Shown in pieces: positions 1 to 6,288 of a DNA stretch of 64,000 nucleotides (its first letter is position 1; each line of letters starts with the position of its first letter). Origin of the DNA: Punica granatum (Eukaryota; Streptophyta; Magnoliopsida; Myrtales; Lythraceae). The translations under genes and the position numbers were made by a program. Location of the stretch: NCBI RefSeq assembly GCF_007655135.1, contig NW_022204076.1, forward strand, positions 1 to 64,000. Reading direction: 5' to 3'. The notes under the pieces are model-generated. The model saw only the letters and a program-made list of their open reading frames with translations, had not been told where the DNA came from and did not search any database.

Positions 1-881
1 GGACGCGCGTTCAATCAAGTCTCAAGCTTTTTTCCGGCTTTCTCTTATTCGAATGGGACCCCAGCTCAGCCAAGCCAAGCCACAAGCCACGGCTCAATCT
101 CCAAGCCCCGCGGCAAAACCCAAAATTCGGTGGCTCCAAGCTTCAGAAGCTACCCCCTCCACACATTTCAAATCCTCTTACACCCATCACTTCCTATCAC
201 TTCCCCATCACTCCCATCAACTTTCCTTCTCTTCCTTTCCCCACACTCAACTAGACAACTTCCCCACCCTAATCTTCCCTCCAAAATTCGGAACCACCCT
301 AAGCTCCCTCTAATTGCACTTAAATTTCACTAATTTGGCTCATTAAAACATCCTATAAGTGCCTAATTGCAAGACACTTTAATCACAACTCCTCTTGCAC
401 TCTCTCTCTAGCTTTCTCACTCAAAAACTCTCTCAAATTCCTCTCAAACTCCAAACAATTCGTCCGCTTTCCCTCAGCCCGAAACCAAGGCAAAATTGCC
501 GGAAAACTCAACCGTTTTCCGGCGACCGCCACTCAACCCGAACCAAACTCAACCAAACTTCATATCCCACATTTTTCGACCTCCGAGTCCATTCCGGTGT
601 TAGTTTTTTGCGATTTGAAGCTCCCAGCAGCCCGAACCAGCTCTGTCCAGAAACGGGTTCCGTAGTGTTTCACGGCTTCCCGGGCTTCCCGACATTTCCA
701 CTACCTCACGACTATGGCGAGTCGTGCCAATCATTTCCTAGGGGTTCCTCATGACCCTCATCTCTCCCCCGTGACAAGGTGTCGCGTGCCGAGAGCCGTC
801 AAACCGCACACCACCGCCATTTCTCTCCTTTCTCCCTTCACAGATTTTTCCAGTTTTATTACCGTTTTCTTTGCATCTCTC
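1..881. other. Non-coding, pyrimidine-rich left part of the putative LTR
   Basis: No gene is supported here. The plus strand is strongly C/T-rich between about 180 and 320 (runs of TTCC, CCCC and CTCC) and again at about 390-480 (CTCTCTCTAG and AAACTCTCTC type motifs). This resembles the leader-like R/U5 parts of plant LTRs or a plant 5' untranslated region. Open frames up to 119 codons (395-754) have low-complexity Ser/Pro/Leu/Phe composition, which is what a C/T-rich strand gives by chance. The only strong local structure is the hairpin at 498-523. Confidence 0.5.
498..523. other. Perfect 10-bp inverted repeat (hairpin)
   Basis: The arms GCCGGAAAAC (498-507) and GTTTTCCGGC (514-523) are exact reverse complements separated by the 6-base loop TCAACC. 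There is no T-run after it that would suggest a terminator, and none is expected in plant DNA. In an LTR transcript it would form a stable RNA stem. Function unknown. Confidence 0.8.
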
Positions 882-1460
882 AGAAAATTACATGTCTAAT
901 CTTCATGAAACCACTGTAGGCATGATCCTCAGTCAGTTAGGAGTCCATGCCACCGACCTTGCACCAAAAGACCACCGGGAGCCTCCCGTAGAGTCGTTTC
1001 TTCATCGGGTGCCAGTCGGGTCTGCTCCTCAGGTCGTCTTTTCTAACCCGAACTTTGCAGGAACGTATAGGTCAGCTCGGGTTGAATCTCGCTACAAACC
1101 ACCTATCACCGTGATCCTCAGCCAGTTAGGAGTCCAATGCCACCGACCTTGCATCAAAAGACCACCGGAGCCTCCTGTGGAGCCGTTTCTTCATTGGGTG
1201 CCAGTCGGTCTGTTTTGACCCGACTGGGTCTGTCCTTTTTTACTGACCCAACTTATTGTTTTGATTTCCAGAAAATCTACGCATGCTCTCCTCCCGAAAC
1301 CACCACAGGCGCGATCCTTTGTCTTTTGGGAATCCAACGCAACTGGCCCGCGCGAAAATTCCATCCCGATCAACAAATACGGCCCCGACAAGCCAGACTG
1401 CCAGTCGGGTCTGCCAGTCGACCCGACTGCTCGCCGATTCGGGTCTGTTCGTTCCAGCCA
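882..1460 (+). repeat. Imperfect tandem triplication, ~190-200 bp period
   Basis: Three diverged copies can be aligned by eye. Shared landmarks are a GAAACCAC/CAAACCAC motif at about 907, 1096 and 1296, a GATCCT motif at about 924, 1113 and 1313, and a CCAGTCGG motif at 1012, 1201 and 1401, giving spacings of 189 and 200 bp. Copies 1 and 2 are the closest, sharing CAGTTAGGAGTCC and CCACCGACCTTGCA blocks and a GTTTCTTCAT block. Copy 3 is more decayed in its body but shares with copy 1 the lead-in CAGAAAAT, at about 882 and 1269. Short frames in this stretch are not protein-like. Internal tandem duplications are common in long plant LTRs. Confidence 0.7.
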
Positions 1461-1791
1461 GCCGAGTCTCCCGACTCCCTTTGCCACTTCTCCGACTCTT
1501 TCCTCGTGTTCCGAGGCTAGGTAACACTCCTCTACGACTTAGAGAAGTTAGGATCTCCGATATTCTTTTGATATGAGGTGTTAAGGCGGCGTTTAACAAG
1601 TTGAAATGCATCCAAGTTTACGTTCTTACCTACTCCCATGTAAATGTACGTCGTTTATCATGCTATACGTCGTATGAACACATGCATCATGACGGGAAAG
1701 AACTTAAATCGGGGTTGAAGAGGTCGCCTTGTCCCGCGTGAGCCACGGAAAGTCCACGGCCATTCCTCATGGGAGGTGGCCGAGAGTTTCT

Positions 1792-1810
1792 TTGGACCAC
1801 ACGGGTCCAA
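1792..1810. other. Perfect 7-bp inverted repeat
   Basis: TTGGACC (1792-1798) and GGTCCAA (1804-1810) are exact reverse complements around a 5-base loop ACACG. This is a short hairpin of unknown role. Confidence 0.7.
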
Positions 1811-2036
1811 GGAATCCTCTTTCGCCTCGAAATAAGTCGGTTCCCGTATTTTCCATTTCGTCGTTGTATGAGTCGATGCCGTTTTATTGATTCCTTTAAA
1901 TATTTTGTTTGTGCATGTTTGTATGCCCGTTTGCGTAATTATGATCATGGCGGCATCGATTTGGTTAAAACGTGCGCTACTATCGTGCTTGACGTATTAT
2001 GCATGCAAGATACGATCCGAATCGATCTAGGAGGCC

Positions 2037-2063
2037 CTCCATAACCCAAGTCGGGTCATGGAG
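2037..2063. other. Inverted repeat, 10 paired positions with one mismatch
   Basis: CTCCAT (2037-2042) pairs with ATGGAG (2058-2063), and ACCC (2044-2047) pairs with GGGT (2053-2056). An A/C mismatch separates the two helices, and the loop is 5 bases. Role unknown. Confidence 0.65.
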
Positions 2064-2475
2064 AGCTCTCGGCTCAACCTTTGGAGGAGGGGCCGAGTGC
2101 TCTTTGACCCATCCCGGGCTTAGGACGGTCTCTTTCGTTGTTTCGGAATCGTCCCTTGGAATTGAGTGTACCCATATTTTGTGTTTCTATCGTCGATCAT
2201 GTGCTAGCCGTCTCCTAGGAGAATTAGTTTTGGAAGATTATCCGTCAAGTCCACAATTCCTCGATATAAGATCACTACCACCGAAAATTCACAAATGGGA
2301 GAAACGAGACGTATCATTCGGTTAATTAAATCACTTGGATTAAATAATTGGACAAATTGAATATTAATTCGTAAACGTATCGATGGTTCATGAAACGGCA
2401 GAAATGCCCTTTTCCTTAAAAGCTCATAATTTCAAAACATCGAGACGTGTAACACGAATAGAATTGTGTCTAGCA

Positions 2476-2501
2476 AGTACTCGCGTACTATGACTCGAGT
2501 C
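2476..2501. other. Adjacent hairpin and 10-bp palindrome
   Basis: AGTAC (2476-2480) and GTACT (2485-2489) form a stem around TCGC. Two bases later lies the perfect palindrome GACTCGAGTC (2492-2501). Such dyads can be binding sites for dimeric factors in an LTR promoter region, but nothing here proves that. Confidence 0.6.
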
Positions 2502-2577
2502 CGGGCCCATTTGAGGCGGCTCGAGTCGAGATGCGCGAGTCCTCTTTAGACCTCTTCGTGTCACACGATCTTTAATT

Positions 2578-2584
2578 TATATAT
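2578..2584 (+). promoter_or_regulatory. Weak TATA-box candidate in the putative LTR
   Basis: TATATAT matches the plant TATA consensus TATAWAW and sits in a local AT-rich stretch (about 2571-2600). If the block is an LTR, a promoter at the U3/R border is expected somewhere in it. However, a single 7-base match in 4 kb is weak evidence and no transcription start can be read from the sequence. Confidence 0.18.
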
Positions 2585-3175
2585 GAACATCACATGTTTT
2601 AACCACTCAAGGGCATAGTCGTCATTCCGTGATTCATCGATATCCTAGGCTTTAAGGAGTCGGAAACACCTCGATCTATGGACGGAAAGGGACGGCCCGT
2701 TCGGGTGCGAGTTTCATTCGTACGGCCCATTCCGTTCACTTTCGGTGTTTCTATCTTTCTATCGTAGATTGGTGGTGAACCTTTTTATTTCAGTTGAAAA
2801 AGACGAAGAACCGGATTAATCATGTACTTGACTTAATAAACATTAGATAATGGATAGTGGAATATTAGATTCCAATCTAGAGTCAAAACACGAGTTTGGC
2901 TAATTCAGTGAAACCGCAGTGACACTTAACTGAATAAGAGTCATAAAACAAACACACATGTAATCGCTTAGAACCTATCCTAGCCCGCCCTCTATGTTTG
3001 CCTAGGTTAGATGCTTGTTTGCCAATCAACCAAGGGTAATAACTGATTAAATCACGTACATTCGACTTAATACACCACTTGTCTGTATTCACCGACAATT
3101 GTCAGTTGCTTTCTGTATCGTGTCAGTTACATCAGTTTTCTTCCGTTTTATTCTTGCTTTTGATGATTATTGCGG

Positions 3176-3187
3176 TTCGGGCCCGAA
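3176..3187. other. Perfect 12-bp palindrome
   Basis: TTCGGGCCCGAA reads the same on both strands. It is GC-rich, self-complementary and of unknown role. Confidence 0.7.
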
Positions 3188-3211
3188 ACCCATAAGTCAC
3201 GTGTTGCATGG

Positions 3212-3250
3212 GGTCCAACGCCCCAAATCACCGAACACGAGGTCCAACGC
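3212..3250 (+). repeat. Short direct repeat, 29-bp spacing
   Basis: GGTCCAACGC occurs at 3212-3221 and 3241-3250. The bases that follow are also similar (an ACCGA block about 18-21 bases after each copy), so this looks like a decayed two-copy ~29-bp duplication. Confidence 0.55.
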
Positions 3251-3922
3251 CTCTTAACTCACCGAGCGCGTGCAACCCGAGTGCGGAATGGGATCTAGCC
3301 TCGATTCACCGTCACACTCCGAATACGGCCTATGTGGAAGGCGGATTTGGATTGAGCGCGTGAAACGTGTTTAGATATCACCCGGGAGCTCGATCGATCG
3401 CATCCAACGGTTACAGTGGAAACAAGTCGTTTTTCTGCAAACCGACGACGGTTCGATCGGACCCGACCCCCGTCTTTGAGCCCGCGTTGCCTTAATTTAT
3501 TTTATCGGTTATTCAAAATACACGGTGAGCAGGAGCGGAATAGTGGCCCAATGCAAACCGATCGGGATCCATTTACTTATTCGGTTATACTTTGTAATTG
3601 TTCGAGAGAACATTGTGAGGATTCTATTTGTATGTTCATTCATCTCCTTGTAAGGATCCCCGATCGGTGAGCGAGAGGTCCGAGTGCTGGATCGGTTAAG
3701 TTGGTCTATCGCCACCAAAAGGGTGAGTAAGCTTGGATACTCCGTGGTTTCGGTTCACGCAGGAATCAACCATCACGGTTCGATGAACTGTAACGCTAAG
3801 ATAGTGAACCGACTCCTCGAGCACAAGCCTACTCATCTTTCGGACTCTTGGTCCAACTTGATCAATTCATCGAATTTACGGTGTCAAAACGGGCGAGTCG
3901 GCGCAACTCTAAATCACGCGGT

Positions 3923-3928
3923 AATAAA
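3923..3928 (+). promoter_or_regulatory. Possible poly(A) signal near the LTR end
   Basis: AATAAA lies about 200 bases before the presumed LTR end, where an R/U5 polyadenylation signal could sit. Another AATAAA occurs at 2835-2840. Six-base matches are common by chance, and plant signals are loose, so this is only a candidate. Confidence 0.2.
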
Positions 3929-3967
3929 CACAAAATGCAAGCCTAGCAAACTAGAGTACCGAGAGGG

Positions 3968-3990
3968 CGTGCGGGATATAGGCCCGCACG
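3968..3990. other. Perfect 8-bp GC-rich hairpin near the LTR end
   Basis: CGTGCGGG (3968-3975) and CCCGCACG (3983-3990) are exact reverse complements around the 7-base loop ATATAGG. The next outward pair (G3967 and T3991) could add a wobble pair in RNA. It lies about 130 bp before the presumed LTR end and just before the palindrome at 4002. A stem in this place could belong to the U5/leader RNA fold used in priming or packaging. That role is an inference. Confidence 0.75.
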
Positions 3991-4001
3991 TAACAGAACC
4001 C

Positions 4002-4011
4002 CCGAATTCGG
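4002..4011. other. Perfect 10-bp palindrome
   Basis: CCGAATTCGG, with an EcoRI core, lies 11 bases after the hairpin at 3968-3990. It is followed by a partial echo, GGAATTTTCGG. Role unknown. Confidence 0.65.
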
Positions 4012-4126
4012 AATTTTCGGTTCCGTACGACCATTGCCTTAGCATTTAGGTGTACCCCGTACCCCTAGACTCGGGTAACTTGCCGGCCCTCGACCCGGTC
4101 GTAAAACCCTCGGCGTAAAATGCAAG

Positions 4127-4136
4127 TGGCGACTCC
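4127..4136 (+). other. Primer-binding-site-like motif (tRNA-Arg type), partial
   Basis: TGGCGACTCC is the complement of the last 10 bases of a plant tRNA-Arg ending in GGAGTCG plus CCA. That is the priming tRNA known for Ogre-lineage retrotransposons. It starts two bases after TGCA (4121-4124), the spacing expected between an LTR end and a primer site. Only 10 bases agree: the following bases (TTCTCACG) do not continue the CTGGGG expected from the tRNA, so the site is either degenerate, a variant, or a chance match. Confidence 0.4.
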
Positions 4137-4188
4137 TTCTCACGTGCGTCCGTCGCGCGTCCCCGGGAAGGTGGACACTCCCAAGCCG
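4137..4188 (+). other. GC-rich leader between primer-site-like motif and satellite-like sequence
   Basis: Short GC-rich stretch rich in CG dinucleotides (GTCCGTCGCGCGTCCCCGGG). No gene and no satellite similarity was seen in it. It would be the first part of the retroelement's untranslated leader if the LTR call is right. Confidence 0.4.
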
Positions 4189-4244
4189 CGTTTGCTTAGG
4201 CGCGAGCATGCGTGCCCCTACGAGATTAAATTCGGGTGCGCACA
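4189..4244 (+). repeat. Diverged satellite-monomer-like sequence at the array edge
   Basis: Hand alignment to the first regular unit finds a collinear series of matches. GTTTGCTTAGGCG (flank) aligns with GTTGGCTAGGCG (unit), CATGCGTGC with CTTGCGGTGC, GAGATTAAATTCG with GAAAGTAAACTCG (10 of 13 identical), and CACAGTT with CACAGTT. The flank has small insertions, including about 6 bases before CACAGTT. The 9-mer CGCACAGTT occurs at 4239-4247 and again in the first unit at 4302-4310. The flank lacks the roughly 19-base tail of the monomer, so it is a partial, decayed relative. This suggests that the leader held the ancestral sequence of the satellite, or that it is an eroded outer unit. Confidence 0.5.
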
Positions 4245-5015
4245 GTTGCAAGAGGCACGAGCGAGTTGGCTAGGCGAACTTGCGGTGCTGGAAAGTAAAC
4301 TCGCACAGTTAAGCAAACCCGACAAGGTTGCATGAGGCACGAGCGAGGTGGCTCGGCGATCTTGCGGTGCAGGAAAGTAAACTCGCACGGGTTAGCAGAC
4401 CCGCCAAGGTTGCAAGAGGCACGAGCGAGGTGGCTCGGCGAACTTGCGGTGCTGGAAAGTAAACTCGCACGGGTTAGCAGACCCTCCAAGGTTGCAAGAG
4501 GCACGAGCGAGGTGGCTCGGCGATCTTGCGGTGCAGGAAAGTAAACTCGCACGGGTTAGCAGACCCGCCAAGGTTGCAAGAGGCACGAGCGAGGTGGCTC
4601 GGCGAACTTGCGGTGCTGGAAAGTAAACTCGCACGGGTTAGCAGACCCTCCAAGGTTGCAAGAGGCACGAGCGAGGTGGCTCGGCGAACTTGCGGTGCTG
4701 GAAAGTAAACTCGCACGGGTGAGCAGACCCTCCAAGGTTGCAAGAGGCACGAGCGAGTTGGCTAGGCGAACTTGCGGTGCTGGAAAGTAAACTCGCACAG
4801 TTAAGCAAACCCGACAAGGTTGCATGAGGCACGAGCGAGGTGGCTCGGCGATCTTGCGGTGCAGGAAAGTAAACTCGCACGGGTTAGCAGACCCGCCAAG
4901 GTTGCAAGAGGCACGAGCGAGGTGGCTCGGCGAACTTGCGGTGCTGGAAAGTAAACTCGCACGGGTTAGCAGACCCTCCAAGGTTGCAAGAGGCACGAGC
5001 GAGGTGGCTCGGCGA
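4245..5015 (+). repeat. 492-bp (six-unit) block duplication at the array edge
   Basis: Positions 4245-4523 are identical to 4737-5015 (279 bp), including rare variants that mark units 1 and 2: GAGTTGGCTAGG, CACAGTTAAGCAAACCC, CCCGACAAGG, TTGCATGAGG and GCGATCTTG. The two copies separate at 4524 (T) versus 5016 (A). The offset is exactly six monomers. This shows a multi-unit exchange or duplication that copied the outermost units inward. Confidence 0.85.
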
Positions 5016-5638
5016 ACTTGCGGTGCTGGAAAGTAAACTCGCACGGGTTAGCAGACCCTCCAAGGTTGCAAGAGGCACGAGCGAGGTGGCTCGGCGAACT
5101 TGCGGTGCTGGAAAGTAAACTCGCACGGGTTAGCAGACCCGGCAAGGTTGCAAGAGGCACGAGCGAGGTGGCTCGGCGAACTTGCTGTGTAGGAAAGTAA
5201 ACTCGCACGGGTTAGCAGACCCTCCAAGGTTGGAAGAGGCACGAGCGAGTTGGCTCGGCGAACTTGCGGTGCTGGAAAGTAAACTCGCACGGGTTAGCAG
5301 ACCCTCCAAGGTTGCAAGAGGCACGAGCGAGGTGGCTCGGCGAACTTGCGGTGCAGGAAAGTAAACTCGCACGGGTTAGCAGACCTGGCAAGGTTGCAAG
5401 AGGCACGAGCGAGGTGGCTCGGCGAACTTGCGGTGCTGGAAAGTAAACTCGCACGGGTTAGCAGACCCTCCAAGGTTGCAAGAGGCACGAGCGAGGTGGC
5501 TCGGCGAACTTGCGGTGCTGGAAAGTAAACTCGCACGGGTTAGCAGACCCTCCAAGGTTGCAAGAGGCACGAGCGAGTTGGCTCGGCGAACTTGCGGTGC
5601 AGGAAAGTAAACTCGCACGGGTTAGCAGACCCGCCAAG

Positions 5639-6288
5639 GTTGCAAGAGGCACGAGCGAGGTGGCTCGGCAACTTGCGGTGCTGGAAAGTAAACTCGCACG
5701 GGTTAGCAGACCCCCAAGTTGCAAGAGGCACGAGCGAGGTGGCTCGGCGAACTTGCGGTGCGGAAAGTAAACTCGCACGGGTTAGCAGACCCGGCAAGGT
5801 TGCAAGAGGCACGAGCGAGGTGGCTCGGCGAACTTGCGGTGCTGGAAAGTAAACTCGCACGGGTTAGCAGACCCTCCAAGGTTGCAAGAGGCACGAGCGA
5901 GGTGGCTCGGCGAACTTGCGGTGCTGGAAAGTAAACTCGCACGGGTTAGCAGACCCTCCAAGGTTGCAAGAGGCACGAGCGAGGTGGCTCGGCGAACTTG
6001 CGGTGCAGGAAAGTAAACTCGCACGGGTTAGCAACCCCCAAGGTTGCAAGAGGCACGAGCGAGGTGGCTCGGCGAACTTGCGGTGCAGGAAAGTAAACTC
6101 GCACGGGTTAGCAGACCCTCCAAGGTTGCAAGAGGCACGAGCGAGGTGGCTCGGCGAACTTGCGGTGCTAGGAAAGTAAACTCGCACGGGTTAGCAGACC
6201 CTCCAAGGTTGCAAGAGGCACGAGCGAGGTGGCTCGGCAACTTGCGGTGCTGGAAAGTAAACTCGCACGGGTTAGCAGACCCTCCAAG
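5639..6288 (+). repeat. Indel-rich cluster of satellite units
   Basis: Eight consecutive units contain six length changes. The unit at 5639 is 79 bp (GGCGAAC reduced to GGCAAC, and CCCTCCAAGG to CCCCCAAG). The unit at 5718 is 81 bp, the unit at 5963 is 80 bp, the unit at 6125 is 83 bp (CTAGG instead of CTGG), and the unit at 6208 is 81 bp. Nothing else in the array is this irregular. Uncorrected read errors in a single-coverage stretch are a possible alternative to real decay. Confidence 0.85.

Larger units (their letters stand above)
1461..3170. other. Non-coding part of the putative LTR, no gene seen
   Basis: This stretch has mixed composition, frequent stops in all frames and no recognisable protein similarity. 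The longest frames (about 90-110 codons at 1658-1948 minus and 1999-2325 plus) have no domain signature. It holds three short inverted-repeat sites (1792-1810, 2037-2063 and 2476-2501) and a weak TATA-like site at 2578. No simple-sequence or tandem repeat longer than a few units was seen. Confidence 0.5.
3171..3960. other. Non-coding right part of the putative LTR
   Basis: No gene is supported. A frame of 121 codons at 3684-4049 (plus) has no recognisable domain, and its 3' half runs through the hairpin and palindrome near the presumed LTR end, so it is judged spurious. The stretch contains the 12-bp palindrome at 3176, a short 29-bp-spaced direct repeat at 3212-3250, a candidate AATAAA at 3923, and the sequence AAAATGCAAG at 3932-3941. 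That decamer recurs at 4117-4126 across the presumed LTR end. Confidence 0.45.
1..4124 (+). mobile_element. Partial giant LTR, probably Ogre/Tat-type Ty3/gypsy retrotransposon (5' end outside window)
   Basis: No open frame here resembles a known protein, and no gag, protease, reverse transcriptase, RNase H or integrase motif was seen on either strand. The stretch ends at 4121-4124 with TGCA, which could be the CA end of an LTR, followed after two bases by a 10-base match to a tRNA-Arg primer site (4127-4136). Ogre elements of flowering plants are known for LTRs of several kilobases and for tRNA-Arg priming, so a 4-kb non-coding block directly before such a site fits. The plus-strand orientation follows from the order LTR, primer site, leader. 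The LTR start (TG) and target-site duplication are not in the window, so neither full length nor insertion age can be read. Alternatives are an unrelated non-autonomous LTR element (LARD type) or ordinary intergenic DNA with a chance primer-site match. Confidence 0.4.

Noticed and set aside
395..754. 119-codon Ser/Pro/Leu/Phe-rich frame
   Set aside because: Its composition follows the C/T-rich strand, and it overlaps other frames of similar length with no protein-like pattern.
871..1520. Overlapping frames of 87-127 codons on both strands
   Set aside because: They lie over the diverged triplication, shift frame between its copies and show no conserved protein.
3684..4049. 121-codon open frame on the plus strand
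   Set aside because: It has no recognisable domain, runs through the hairpin and palindrome near the presumed LTR end, and lacks a credible promoter or homology. It is judged chance.
4139..4244. Inverted relation between the leader (GTTTGCTTA at 4190-4198) and TAAGCAAAC in units 1 and 7
   Set aside because: This 9-base inverted match is probably coincidental. The direct-orientation alignment of the same stretch to the monomer is longer and collinear.
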